DNA from: Solibacillus cecembensis
GTDB lineage: Bacteria; Bacillota; Bacilli; Bacillales_A; Planococcaceae
Assembly: GCF_001439635.1 (NCBI RefSeq)
Contig: NZ_LMBZ01000014.1
Location: forward strand, 63,467-127,466
Reading direction: 5' to 3'
Length of the DNA stretch: 64,000 nt
Position 1 is the stretch's first letter; each line of letters starts with the position of its first letter. Below are positions 17,756 to 27,336 of the stretch, in pieces. A program made the translations under genes and the position numbers. A model generated the notes under the pieces. That model saw nothing but the letters and a program-made list of their open reading frames with translations, ran no database searches and was not told where the DNA came from.

Positions 17756-18529
17756 ATGTCAATCTTACATATTAATGAAGTAACGAAAGTGTATGAAGGA
17801 AAAGTAACGAAGCGTGCACTGAACCAATTAAGTTTTGAAGTTGAAAAAGGTGAATTTGTGGCGATTATGGGTCCATCAGGCAGCGGGAAGACAACATTGC
17901 TTAATATGATTTCAATGGTAGATATGCCTACTTCAGGTGAAATTATTTTTGATGGTACGAAGCCGCAAACATTAAATAGTGAGCAACTTGCTTATTTCCG
18001 TCGGCGCCAGCTTGGTTTCGTCTTTCAAGATTTCAATTTATTGCCGATGCTTTCTGTGGAAGAAAATATTATTTTGCCATTAACGCTTGATGAGCAACCC
18101 ATTTCAGTAATGGAAGAACGCTTGCAAAGTTTAAGCAGGAAACTAGATTTAACAGCTATTTTGCAAAAAAGACCTAATGAAATTTCAGGTGGTCAAGCCC
18201 AACGAACAGCGATAGCCAGAGCACTGATCCATGAGCCGACAATCATTTTAGCCGATGAGCCTACCGGAAATTTAGATTCTAATGCATCGCGTGAAGTTTT
18301 ACAATTGCTAGGAAAAGTAAATAAGGAAAATGGTGCGACTATTGTGATGGTGACACATGACCCCATTGCCGCAAGCTTTTGTGATCGCGTGTTGTTTATT
18401 AAAGACGGTGAATTTTTTAATGAAATTTATCAAGATGATCGTCAACAAACATTTTTCCAACGAATTTTGAATGTACTGAGTTTATTAGGAGGACATGTCG
18501 GTGACTTTTCTTCAATTCGCTTACCGTAA
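17756..18529 (+). CDS. BceA-type ABC transporter ATP-binding protein
   Basis: 257-residue ATPase for the adjacent BceB-type permease, which frees lipid II-cycle targets from peptide antibiotics and signals flux to the kinase. Walker A GPSGSGKTTLL (about residue 39), Q-loop VFQDFNLLPML, signature ISGGQAQRTAIARAL, Walker B TIILADEPTGNLDS and the H-loop VMVTHDP are all intact. ATG 17756 is chosen because GAGGGA abuts the in-frame ATG at 17750. The C-terminus overlaps the permease start by 29 bases. Confidence 0.93.
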   Translation: MSILHINEVTKVYEGKVTKRALNQLSFEVEKGEFVAIMGPSGSGKTTLLNMISMVDMPTSGEIIFDGTKPQTLNSEQLAYFRRRQLGFVFQDFNLLPMLSVEENIILPLTLDEQPISVMEERLQSLSRKLDLTAILQKRPNEISGGQAQRTAIARALIHEPTIILADEPTGNLDSNASREVLQLLGKVNKENGATIVMVTHDPIAASFCDRVLFIKDGEFFNEIYQDDRQQTFFQRILNVLSLLGGHVGDFSSIRLP

Positions 18530-20435
18530 CGTTTTCCGTAATTTTCGTAACTATGCCGCATTTTTTATGGCTAGTTTCTTTTCTGTGTTCGTTTTTTTCA
18601 TTTATTCCATGGTCATGTTTCACCCTGAAATTGAAAGAGGTTTTTTAGGGGAAGTTTCCATAGCAGGAATGGTGTTGGCTGAAGTCATATTAGTGTTGTT
18701 TTCATGGTTTTTTATTTTTTATTCGATGCGTGCATTTTTAGAGGCGCGTGCAAAGGAATTTGCAATCTTTGTGCATTTAGGGATGAGCCGTCATCAATTA
18801 AGCAAATTAATCTTCATTGAAACGATGACAATCGGTATTCTTTCATGCATAACAGGAATTCTGTTTGGCTTCGCGTTTTCAAAGTTCTTTTTCATGATTG
18901 TGCGTGAAATTTTAAATTTAGCTGAATTGCCTTTGTATTTATCATGGGAACCGTTTTTATTAACGCTATTCGTTTATTTAAGTGCATTTACAGTCATTTC
19001 AGTCATCAGTATTATATTCACACCAAATATTAAAATCATCGACGTATTAAAGGGTCCGAAAATTGTTGATGTTTCGGATGCCTATTCAAAAAAACAAGCA
19101 TTCCTTGGCATTTTTTTAATCATAGTAGGCTATTTTTTAGCGTTAATTACAACGAAGTCCTCCATTTTTAACTATACGTTGCTCGTCCCAATTTTCGTTA
19201 CTTTAGGGACGTATTTTTTCTTTACGGATACAACACTCTATTTTATGGATCTTATAAAAAGACGAAAACAGTATTATTGGAAAAAATCACGGATGCTGGC
19301 AATTGCAGAGCAGGTACAAATTGTGCGTGGAAATTCAGGGATGTTCTTTATTGTAACACTCGTATCAACGATGGCCTTTTTGACGGTCGGTATTCTATCG
19401 GCGATGTCTTCCTATACTTCGCAATACGATAAACTTAATCCACTCGGAATGGTTTATAAAGGGGAAATTGACAATCCGTATGAGAGAGAACATATTGTAG
19501 AGTTAATTGAAAGCCTTGAGGACAATGGAATTAGCTATCAGATGACCCGTTTTTCGGTCAAGAGACAAACTTCCTCGTTCACATCAAATCCTGTGGAGGT
19601 TTTTAGGGAAACGGATATTAACCATCTATTGTTTTCGTACAATTATCCGCTCGTTAACTTAAAAAGCGGAGAAGCAATGTTTATTCCCTACTCAGAGGAT
19701 TCGATTAAGGAGTTAAAAAATAAGGTTGTTGAAACGACGTTAATAGAAAATAACGTGCAGCTGACAATTAATAGTGTGTATCCAAAAATGTTTTTCCCAA
19801 CGGCTATTATAAGCAGTAATTCCATTATTATTAGCGATGAGGACTATGAATATTTAATAAAGCCGTTTGCTCACTATTTAAATTTGCAACCCGGCTATCA
19901 CCTTTTCACTTTCGATATTCCAAAATGGATGGAGACAAAAGAAATTGGTGTCGGCATTCATCAAATGGTTGCTAGAGAATACGTATTAAACGATCGATAT
20001 TCACTGCCATTTTATTATGAAAATACGGGATTAAATTATTCTTATATATTAGCAACCTACTCTTTATTTACCCTTGTAGGAATTCTTGTTGTTGCTGTAT
20101 TTTTACTGGCTTCAGGAAGTTTTGTGTATTTTAAATTATATGCAAACTTAGACCAAAAGAAAAAGCAATTCAATATGTTAAAGCGAATTGGCTTAACAGA
20201 TCGCGAAATGAAAAAGTTAGTCACTCGTTTTTTATGTATTCAATTTTTCCTTCCATGGGGGTTAGCCCTCTTGCACAGTGCATTTGCATTCCTTGTTATT
20301 CAAACGGTGTTACATGATGTGATGAATCTGTCCATCGTAAAAGAAGGGGTGATTTCCTTTACATTGATAGGCTGTATTCAGGTTGTCTATTTCTTTTTAA
20401 TACGTTGGCGCTATATTTCACATATTCGTTCGTGA
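18501..20435 (+). CDS. BceB-type ABC transporter permease
   Basis: 644-residue FtsX-like permease with the Bce layout: an N-terminal helix (TFLQFAYRNVFRNFRNYAAF), several helices up to about residue 300, then an extracellular domain of about 200 residues after TVGILSAMSSYTSQYDKLNP, then three C-terminal helices. The large domain binds the antimicrobial peptide and lipid II complexes in this family. The start is set at GTG 18501, because AGGAGG is eight bases upstream; the in-frame ATG at 18495 lies only two bases from it. The target drug is unknown (bacitracin-like or lantibiotic-like, by family). Confidence 0.9.
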   Translation: MTFLQFAYRNVFRNFRNYAAFFMASFFSVFVFFIYSMVMFHPEIERGFLGEVSIAGMVLAEVILVLFSWFFIFYSMRAFLEARAKEFAIFVHLGMSRHQLSKLIFIETMTIGILSCITGILFGFAFSKFFFMIVREILNLAELPLYLSWEPFLLTLFVYLSAFTVISVISIIFTPNIKIIDVLKGPKIVDVSDAYSKKQAFLGIFLIIVGYFLALITTKSSIFNYTLLVPIFVTLGTYFFFTDTTLYFMDLIKRRKQYYWKKSRMLAIAEQVQIVRGNSGMFFIVTLVSTMAFLTVGILSAMSSYTSQYDKLNPLGMVYKGEIDNPYEREHIVELIESLEDNGISYQMTRFSVKRQTSSFTSNPVEVFRETDINHLLFSYNYPLVNLKSGEAMFIPYSEDSIKELKNKVVETTLIENNVQLTINSVYPKMFFPTAIISSNSIIISDEDYEYLIKPFAHYLNLQPGYHLFTFDIPKWMETKEIGVGIHQMVAREYVLNDRYSLPFYYENTGLNYSYILATYSLFTLVGILVVAVFLLASGSFVYFKLYANLDQKKKQFNMLKRIGLTDREMKKLVTRFLCIQFFLPWGLALLHSAFAFLVIQTVLHDVMNLSIVKEGVISFTLIGCIQVVYFFLIRWRYISHIRS

Positions 20436-20507
20436 CAAGAAAGGTGCTAATGATAGATAATAATGCTTATTTTTAATGGATAATTGTAATGGATGGTAAA
20501 AATGGTA

Positions 20508-20536
20508 TTGTTTTATCAGTATACTTATTTTATAAT
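20508..20536 (+). promoter_or_regulatory. SigmaA promoter of lcfB
   Basis: TTGTTT (20508-20513), 17-base spacer, consensus TATAAT (20531-20536), immediately upstream of a perfect palindrome and lcfB. Confidence 0.75.
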
Positions 20537-20543
20537 GCTAATT

Positions 20544-20563
20544 AAGTGAATAGTTATTCACTT
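20544..20563 (+). promoter_or_regulatory. perfect palindromic operator in the lcfB leader
   Basis: AAGTGAATA-GT-TATTCACTT (9-base arms) starts seven bases after the -10 box and ends before the Shine-Dalgarno. Its position at the transcription start suggests a repressor site. FadR-type repressors of fatty-acid degradation use similar AT-rich TGAAT palindromes, but the match to the B. subtilis FadR consensus is not exact. Confidence 0.6.
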
Positions 20564-20585
20564 TACGCAAAAGGGGATGGGTGTA

Positions 20586-22133
20586 TTGAATTTAGTTGAA
20601 AATATTAGACAACAAGCTCTCGAACAACCAGAAAAAACAGCGTATTATTTTTTAGGACAAGGCACTTCTTACGGAGAATTTGAGCAAACGATTGCTCGAT
20701 TTGCCGCAGCCTTACAAGATTTAGGGGTACAAAAAGGGGATCATATCGCATTTTTACTTGGCAATACACCGCATTATTTAATTTCGCTCTATGCTACGAT
20801 GCGAATTGGTGCGACGGCGATTCCGATTAATCCAATTTACACACCAGACGAAATTTCATACATTATTAAAAATGGTGATGTAAAAGTTGTTATTGCGCTA
20901 GATATGTTACTACCACTTGTGGAAGCAGGGGTGCAAGGATTCCCACAGGTAACAAACTATATCGTATGTGAAACAACGCCGGATGTAGCAGAAAAATATG
21001 CCGCTTTAAGTGAAGCCGCAAAAGCCAAAACAACATTATTTACACAAGCGCTTGCATCGACAAGTCATACGGTGGAGCCAGTAGCTGTTGATCCTGAAGA
21101 TACAGCGATTATTTTATACACTTCGGGTACGACAGGTCAGCCAAAAGGCGCGATGCTTACTCACCGAAATTTATATTCGAATGCACGTGATGTTGGCGAA
21201 TATTTAAAAATGACATCGGATGACCGCGTCGTTACAACGTTGCCGGTGTTCCATGTTTTTGCCTTAACGGTTGTAGTAAACGCACCATTAATGAAAGGTG
21301 CAACATTATTACTTGCGCCGCGCTTTAGCCCAGCAGAAATTTTTGAACTGACAGCCACATATAAAGCGACAATTTTTGCAGGTGTACCGACAATGTACAA
21401 CTTCCTATATCAATATGATGGAGATGTAAGTGCTTTTTCAAGTGTGCGTTTAGCTATTTCTGGCGGTGCTTCATTACCAGTAACGTTGCTTCATAGTTTT
21501 GAAGAGAAGTTTAATGTCCGAGTTTCTGAAGGTTACGGCTTATCAGAAGCATCACCAGTTACCTGTTTTAATCCAACTGATCGTGAGCGGAAAGCAGGGT
21601 CGATTGGGACGTCCGTTTCAAATGTCGAAAATAAAGTGGTCGATGAAAATGGTGAAGAGGTTCCAGTAGGTGAAGTAGGGGAATTAATCGTCCGTGGACC
21701 GAATGTAATGAAGGGGTATTATAAAATGCCTGAAGAAACAGCGGCAACAATTCGTAATGGTTGGCTCTATACAGGCGACTTAGCGAGACGTGATGAAGAA
21801 GGCTATTTCTATATAGTAGATCGAAAAAAAGATATGATTATTGTCGGTGGTTACAATGTTTATCCGCGAGAAGTTGAGGAAGTGCTCTATTCACATACAG
21901 GTATTATTGAAGCGGCCGTAGTAGGATTCCCAGATCCAAACTTTGGTGAAGCCGTACATGCGTATGTTGTCCTAAAAGATTCTGAAACAAAAGTAGAGGA
22001 TATTCAAGCTTACTGTGCAAAACATATCGTGAAATATAAAATTCCAACAGTTATTGAAATTATCGATGAGTTACCAAAAAATGCAACGGGTAAAATTTTA
22101 CGCCGTTCATTAAAAGAAGCAATCAAACAATAA
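20586..22133 (+). CDS. lcfB: long-chain fatty acid--CoA ligase
   Basis: AMP-forming acyl-CoA synthetase that activates fatty acids for beta-oxidation or lipid recycling. 515 residues. The P-loop signature is YTSGTTGQPKGAMLTHRNLY (about residue 179), followed by the adenylate motif EGYGLSEASPV, the hinge with YTGDLARRDEEGYF and DRKKDMIIVGGYNVYPREVE, and the C-terminal lysine in KNATGKILRRSL. TTG 20586 (MNLVENIRQQ) is chosen because AAGGGG directly abuts the in-frame ATG at 20577 and lies nine bases from the TTG; YhfL/LcfB also begins MNLV. Probably controlled by the palindrome at 20544-20563. Confidence 0.93.
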   Translation: MNLVENIRQQALEQPEKTAYYFLGQGTSYGEFEQTIARFAAALQDLGVQKGDHIAFLLGNTPHYLISLYATMRIGATAIPINPIYTPDEISYIIKNGDVKVVIALDMLLPLVEAGVQGFPQVTNYIVCETTPDVAEKYAALSEAAKAKTTLFTQALASTSHTVEPVAVDPEDTAIILYTSGTTGQPKGAMLTHRNLYSNARDVGEYLKMTSDDRVVTTLPVFHVFALTVVVNAPLMKGATLLLAPRFSPAEIFELTATYKATIFAGVPTMYNFLYQYDGDVSAFSSVRLAISGGASLPVTLLHSFEEKFNVRVSEGYGLSEASPVTCFNPTDRERKAGSIGTSVSNVENKVVDENGEEVPVGEVGELIVRGPNVMKGYYKMPEETAATIRNGWLYTGDLARRDEEGYFYIVDRKKDMIIVGGYNVYPREVEEVLYSHTGIIEAAVVGFPDPNFGEAVHAYVVLKDSETKVEDIQAYCAKHIVKYKIPTVIEIIDELPKNATGKILRRSLKEAIKQ

Positions 22134-22145
22134 ATGCTGACTCAG

Positions 22146-22186
22146 CCCACCATTCGAATTTTTAAAATGGTGGGTTTTTAATTTTT
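22146..22186 (+). terminator. intrinsic terminator of lcfB
   Basis: CCCACCATT/AATGGTGGG (22146-22154, 22166-22174), then TTTTTAATTTTT. Confidence 0.9.
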
Positions 22187-22280
22187 AAATATTCATAATT
22201 ATAAATAATCATTTCAATAAGATGTGTTTAATGATAGAATATCTATTACGAAATCCGAAATAACTAAGGGGTGTTTGAAT

Positions 22281-24254
22281 ATGAAATCGTATTTAACAAA
22301 GGAAAATTTATATCAAATTCAATCGATTACAAATCCAGTTTTAGCGCCAAATGAGCAAGAAGCGGTATTTATTCGCACGCAAATTAATGAACAAGAAAAT
22401 AATTATAATGCACATTTATTCCATATCGATTTAGCTACAAGTGAAGTCGTACAATGGACATATGGCAATGAAGTGGTTACATCGCCTGCATGGTCACCGG
22501 ACGGCAAAAAAATGGCTTATCTATCAAATCGCAATGAAAAAAATCAACTGTTTGTGATGAATTGTCATGGCGGTGAGGCTCAAGTACTTACGACGCTACC
22601 AAATGGTGTTCAACAATTTTTATGGAGCCCATGTGGGGAGAAAATTTGGATTGCTAGCTCTGTAAAGAAAGGTTTGTCTATTACGCAAGAGGAAGAAAAG
22701 GAAGAATCAAAACTTCTAAAGCCTTACACTGTCGATAAATTGAAATATAAAGCGGACAGTGTCGGTTTATTACCACAGGACCGCGTTACACAAATTGCAG
22801 CAATCGAGGTTGCCACAAAGGAAATTACGCCATTTACTGAAGGGGATTATTCTCACTCCATTCAAGGCATTTCGCAGGATGGCAAATGGTTAATCATCAG
22901 TGTGAATCGTGCTGAAAATACAGATGATGTTTTCCGTACACCACTTTATTTGGTGAACGTCGAGACAAAAGAGGAAAATGTACTAGTAGATGCAGATGGC
23001 AATTATGGTGGTGCGGAGTTTTCATTGGACGACCGTTATATTGCGTATAAAGGGGCAGATCAATCCTTCTTAAATGCTACCCATGGGCATATTTATGTAT
23101 ATGATCGTGAAACAGGTTTGACACAAAAGCTAACAGAGAGCTTTGATGCACCAGCAGGCGATTATTCCGTTGCGGATACACAACAAAATGTGGAAGCACC
23201 AGCTGTAATGTGGACTGAAAATAATGATTTGTATTTCCAAGTATCAATAAGTGGAGATGTCCGACTTTATTATGCAACGTTAGACGGAGCTATTTATCCA
23301 GCTTCACCAGAAAATGAACATATTTATGGCTATGCGATTTTTAAAAATGGCAATCGTGCGTTAGTAACCGTATCAAATGCTACGTTCCCTGGTGAGCTAT
23401 TTGATTTTGATATTACTACAGGTGAGAAGAAGCAATTAACAACATTTAATGAAGCCTTTTTAAATGACGTACAACTTGTTGCACCAGAGGCGATTTCATA
23501 TGAATCAAAAGATGGCACAACTGTTCATGGTTGGTTAATGAAGCCGGCTCAATATGAAGAAGGGACAAAATATCCTTTAATTGTTGAAGTTCATGGTGGA
23601 CCCCATACTTTATATGCCAACACATTTTTCCACGAGCTGCAATTATTGGCGGCACAAGGCTATGGTGTACTGTATGTAAACCCTCGAGGCAGTCACGGTT
23701 ATAGCCAGGAATTTGTTGATGCAGTGCGCGGTGATTATGGTGGCGGTGATTACGAAGATATTATGGCAGGTGTCGATTATGCATTAGCCAATTATTCATG
23801 GGTGGATGACAGCCGACTAGGTATAACAGGTGGTAGCTATGGTGGCTTTATGACGAACTGGATTGTAGGACATACAAATCGATTTAAAGCAGCCGTGACA
23901 CAGCGTTCGATTTCAAACTGGATCAGTTTCAATGGTGTATCGGATATTGGTTATTACTTTACAGAGTGGCAAATGCAAGCGGATATGAATGACGTGGAAA
24001 AGCTATGGAAGCATTCGCCGTTAAAATATGCAGCACAAGTTGAAACGCCATTACTCATTTTGCATAGTGAACGTGACTTCCGTTGTCCAATCGAACAGGC
24101 TGAGCAATTTTACATTACATTAAAGCGTATGGGGAAAGACGTTGAATTTGTCCGTTTCCCAGAATGTGATCATAATTTATCTAGAAATGGCATACCAAAC
24201 TTACGCCTAGAACGCTTAGAGCAAATTACTGGCTGGTTTAAACAGTATTTATAA
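22281..24254 (+). CDS. S9-family prolyl oligopeptidase-like serine peptidase
   Basis: 657-residue cytosolic peptidase of the acylaminoacyl/dipeptidyl type. The N-terminal propeller has Asp-box-like strands (TSPAWSPDGKKMAYLSNRNE, QQFLWSPCGEKIWIAS, AEFSLDDRYIAYKG). The C-terminal alpha/beta hydrolase carries nucleophile Ser519 in TGGSYGGFMTN, Asp599 in SERDFRCP and His631 in CDHNLS, plus VEVHGGPH for the oxyanion region. ATG 22281 is chosen with AAGGGGTG eight bases upstream; an in-frame ATG at 22224 lacks a ribosome site. It degrades short peptides; the physiological substrate is unknown. Confidence 0.93.
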   Translation: MKSYLTKENLYQIQSITNPVLAPNEQEAVFIRTQINEQENNYNAHLFHIDLATSEVVQWTYGNEVVTSPAWSPDGKKMAYLSNRNEKNQLFVMNCHGGEAQVLTTLPNGVQQFLWSPCGEKIWIASSVKKGLSITQEEEKEESKLLKPYTVDKLKYKADSVGLLPQDRVTQIAAIEVATKEITPFTEGDYSHSIQGISQDGKWLIISVNRAENTDDVFRTPLYLVNVETKEENVLVDADGNYGGAEFSLDDRYIAYKGADQSFLNATHGHIYVYDRETGLTQKLTESFDAPAGDYSVADTQQNVEAPAVMWTENNDLYFQVSISGDVRLYYATLDGAIYPASPENEHIYGYAIFKNGNRALVTVSNATFPGELFDFDITTGEKKQLTTFNEAFLNDVQLVAPEAISYESKDGTTVHGWLMKPAQYEEGTKYPLIVEVHGGPHTLYANTFFHELQLLAAQGYGVLYVNPRGSHGYSQEFVDAVRGDYGGGDYEDIMAGVDYALANYSWVDDSRLGITGGSYGGFMTNWIVGHTNRFKAAVTQRSISNWISFNGVSDIGYYFTEWQMQADMNDVEKLWKHSPLKYAAQVETPLLILHSERDFRCPIEQAEQFYITLKRMGKDVEFVRFPECDHNLSRNGIPNLRLERLEQITGWFKQYL

Positions 24255-24380
24255 TAACAGATGCAACTAGTAGGCAATAAATTCGTCTTAACTATTGAAA
24301 TAATGATGGGGTTTTAGTCCATCATGAACCTGAGTATGTTAAAATGGTAAAGAAAATTTAAGCCGAAAGTGAGTAATAAG

Positions 24381-25028
24381 ATGTCAATAATTTATGGTTT
24401 GATCGATTTTATTTTAAATATTGATGAGCATTTAGTTGAAATCATTCAACAATTTGGTAACTGGTCTTATGGAATATTATTTACGATTGTATTTGTAGAG
24501 ACAGGTATTGTTATTATGCCGTTTTTACCAGGGGACTCCCTTCTTTTCGCAAGTGGCGCAATGGCGGCTTTAGGTGCATTTAATTTAATGACGTTATTAG
24601 TTGTATTTTTCGTCGCTGCAGTCCTTGGTGATACGGTCAATTATCACATTGGTAAAAAAGTCGGGACTTCGATTCCAGAGACGAGTTTTATCGGGCGCTT
24701 TATTAATCGGGAGCGTATGGAAATTGCCCAAAAATTCTTTAACAAACATGGTGGGAAAACGATTGTTATTGCTCGTTTCATGCCATTCATCCGCACATTT
24801 ATTCCATTCATCGCAGGTGCGAGCCGAATGAATTATAAATATTTCATTTTTTATAATGTGCTAGGCGCATTTTTATGGGTAATGAGCTGTACATTAATAG
24901 GCTACTTCTTCGGAAATATCCCGATTATTAAAGAAAACTTCTCAACAGTTTTAATTTTAATCATCGTTATTTCAGTATTGCCAGCTATCATTGGAGCAAT
25001 TAGTGCGAGAAAGAAAAAAACGAAGTAA
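24381..25028 (+). CDS. DedA/SNARE-associated family membrane protein
   Basis: 215-residue integral membrane protein of the DedA family, implicated in undecaprenyl-phosphate or phospholipid flipping and envelope homeostasis. Family motifs present are VETGIVIMPFLPGDSLLFAS (re-entrant segment), NYHIGKKVG and RFMPFIRTFIPFIAGASRMN with the conserved arginines. Five to six hydrophobic stretches. ATG 24381 is chosen because GTGAG is seven bases upstream; GTG 24369 is an in-frame alternative. Convergent with the enoyl-CoA hydratase gene and separated from it by a shared terminator. Confidence 0.9.
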   Translation: MSIIYGLIDFILNIDEHLVEIIQQFGNWSYGILFTIVFVETGIVIMPFLPGDSLLFASGAMAALGAFNLMTLLVVFFVAAVLGDTVNYHIGKKVGTSIPETSFIGRFINRERMEIAQKFFNKHGGKTIVIARFMPFIRTFIPFIAGASRMNYKYFIFYNVLGAFLWVMSCTLIGYFFGNIPIIKENFSTVLILIIVISVLPAIIGAISARKKKTK

Positions 25029-25040
25029 AAGTTTACTAAA

Positions 25041-25084
25041 GGACTTAACAAAACGTGAAAATTGTTTTGTTAAGTCCATTTTTA
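25041..25084. terminator. bidirectional terminator between convergent genes
   Basis: Perfect 14-base arms GGACTTAACAAAAC/GTTTTGTTAAGTCC (25041-25054, 25064-25077), with T-rich sequence on both exits. Confidence 0.9.
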
Positions 25085-25858
25085 TTTTCCTTTAAATTGG
25101 GGGGAACGTTTTTCTGAAAAGGCATTTAATGCTTCAATGCGGTCCTCAGTCGGAAGTGTAAGTTCATAGGCTTTACGTTCAATTTGCAGTCCTGTTTGGA
25201 TATCTGTTTTTATGCCTTGTTTAATGGCGAATTTTGCTTGTTGTATTGCGATAGGTGCGTTGCGTAATATGGTAGTAGCAAAATCAGCTGTTACTTCATG
25301 TAAGTTTTCTGATGGTACAACTTTTGTTAGAATCCCGTAGTTGAATGCTTCCTGTGCATTCATTCGTGCCGCGGTCAAAATGAGTTCCATCGCTTTTGCT
25401 TCACCTATGAGACGAGGTAAACGCTGCGTACCACCAGCACCAGGTATTATACCAAGACTTGTCTCCGTTAAGCCTAATGTAATATGATCGGCAGCGATAC
25501 GAAAATCACAAGCGAGTGCTAACTCTATACCGCCGCCGAATGCGTAGCCGTTTAAAACACAGATCGTTGGCTGTGGTAATTGTTCAATTAAAGAAAATAC
25601 TTCACCGAAGCGATTTAAATTTCGCTTTACTAATGCATCTGGAAGTGTTTTTCGTTCTTTTAAATCAGCTCCAACAGAAAAGGCTTTTTCACCAGCACCT
25701 GTAATAATAACAAGTCGAATATCAGGATGGATTTGGATGGATTCAATAACTTGTCTCAACTCTTCAAGCATTTCGAAATTAAAGGCATTCAGCATTGTGG
25801 GACGGTTTAATGTAACATATGCAACAAACTCTTTTTGCTCGTATTGAATCATATTCAC
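25082..25858 (-). CDS. enoyl-CoA hydratase/isomerase family protein
   Basis: 258-residue crotonase-fold enzyme, probably hydrating 2-enoyl-CoA in fatty-acid or branched-chain degradation. The CoA-binding block is AFSVGADLKER. The oxyanion and first catalytic glutamate region is GYAFGGGIELALACDFRIAA, and the second glutamate lies in LTETSLGIIPGAGGTQRLPR, matching the two glutamates of rat hydratase. GTG 25858 is chosen because GGAGG is eight bases upstream; the in-frame ATG at 25873 would include the ribosome site in the coding region. The exact substrate (short-chain enoyl-CoA or methylglutaconyl-CoA) cannot be told from sequence alone. Confidence 0.9.
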   Translation of the reverse strand: MNMIQYEQKEFVAYVTLNRPTMLNAFNFEMLEELRQVIESIQIHPDIRLVIITGAGEKAFSVGADLKERKTLPDALVKRNLNRFGEVFSLIEQLPQPTICVLNGYAFGGGIELALACDFRIAADHITLGLTETSLGIIPGAGGTQRLPRLIGEAKAMELILTAARMNAQEAFNYGILTKVVPSENLHEVTADFATTILRNAPIAIQQAKFAIKQGIKTDIQTGLQIERKAYELTLPTEDRIEALNAFSEKRSPQFKGK

Positions 25859-26079
25859 AATTAGGACCTCCATATTTTCTTTTTATAATTAATATAGTAC
25901 AATGTTATCAGATTTATTTACAATAATTACAATATAAAACACTTATAGTAAAAAAGACTATTTATCTTATAAACCTAGTATTATAGGGCCTCAGTTGAAG
26001 TTGATACTCGTATTTTTAGTGTGTATAAAAACGCGCTAAACGAAAAAAATTAAATTATGGTGTGAAATGAGGAAACAAT

Positions 26080-27318
26080 ATGGAAGTTTTTATTGGAAGA
26101 CAACCAATATTTAACGCTCAAGAACAAGTGGTAGCGTATGAGCTATTATATAGAAATAATGATAAAAACGTTTTTCCAATGGTCGATGCAGATACGGCAA
26201 CTGTTGATGTATTAATCAACTCATTTTTATCAATCGGCATAGATAATGTGACAAATGGTAAGCCCTCATTTGTGAATTTCACAGAAAATTTATTGATGGA
26301 TACAACGCTTGATTACGTAAACCCTTCTCAAGTCGTTGTAGAAGTATTAGAAGATGTTCCGATTACGGAAAAGTTAGTTCAGCGCATAATTGAACTGCGA
26401 AAACACGGCTTTAAAATAGCTCTCGATGATTTTATTATGAGTGAGGAAGTTTTAATATACAATGAATTATTCGCAAACGTTGACTACATAAAAATTGACT
26501 TTTTATTAACGCCTATAGCGGAACGAATGGAAATTGAAAATAAAATTAAGACGCAATTTCCAAAAATCCAATTATTAGCGGAAAAAGTGGAGACACGGAA
26601 GCAATATGAAGTGGCGAAGCATTCAGGTTATGTTTTGTTTCAAGGCTATTTCTTTGAACAACCACAAATTATTAAATCGACGGAAATTCCGACCAATGCG
26701 CTTCAATATTTCCAAATAATTTCAATATTACGTGATGAAGAGCCCAATATTGATTTGTTGGCAGAAAATATAGAGCGTGAAATTTCTTTAACTTACAAGT
26801 TATTGCAGTTAATTAATAATTCGTCGAAACGTTCAAAATCAAAAGTACGCTCGATTAAACAAGCGATTTTACTTTTAGGGTTAACAGAGCTGCGCAAATG
26901 GATTTACTTATTGGCTATGCGTGAAATTAATATTAATAACGATGATGATGTATTTGTTGAGTTAATGCGTGCTTCCTTATTCAGAGCAAAAGTATGTGAA
27001 AAAATTGCCCGCTTAAATTATAAAGAAAATTTTTCAGAATCATTTTTAGTCGGCTTGTTTTCATTAATTGACTCCCTTTTAAAACGTCCGATGAATGATG
27101 TGCTGAAACAATTACCGTTATCAGAAAGCATCATGGAAACCATTAGTGGGAATGATACAGAAATGCAGCCTTATTTACAATTCAGCATAGCTTTAAGTAA
27201 GTTAGATTGGGTTCGAATTAATGACCTTGCAGAACAATTAAACATTCCAAAAGAGTGCATAATTCCAATTTATGAAGAGGTAAAAAATTGGGTTGCTGAC
27301 GCCCTAGTATTCGATTAG
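26080..27318 (+). CDS. EAL-HDOD signalling protein (YuxH-like)
   Basis: 412 residues. The N-terminal EAL-type domain is degenerate: the EAL motif reads YELLYR, with later blocks VVVEVLEDV, IALDDFIMSEE, VDYIKIDFLL and LLAEKVET, so cyclic-di-GMP hydrolysis is doubtful. The C-terminal HDOD domain begins near residue 200, with TYKLLQLINNSSKRSKSKV and AILLLGLTELRKWIYLLAM. The layout is that of B. subtilis YuxH, a signal-output or binding protein of uncertain role. It is a single gene transcribed 18 bases ahead of the YitT gene, so possibly co-transcribed. Confidence 0.88.
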   Translation: MEVFIGRQPIFNAQEQVVAYELLYRNNDKNVFPMVDADTATVDVLINSFLSIGIDNVTNGKPSFVNFTENLLMDTTLDYVNPSQVVVEVLEDVPITEKLVQRIIELRKHGFKIALDDFIMSEEVLIYNELFANVDYIKIDFLLTPIAERMEIENKIKTQFPKIQLLAEKVETRKQYEVAKHSGYVLFQGYFFEQPQIIKSTEIPTNALQYFQIISILRDEEPNIDLLAENIEREISLTYKLLQLINNSSKRSKSKVRSIKQAILLLGLTELRKWIYLLAMREININNDDDVFVELMRASLFRAKVCEKIARLNYKENFSESFLVGLFSLIDSLLKRPMNDVLKQLPLSESIMETISGNDTEMQPYLQFSIALSKLDWVRINDLAEQLNIPKECIIPIYEEVKNWVADALVFD

Positions 27319-27336
27319 TAAAAAGTGAGGATATGT

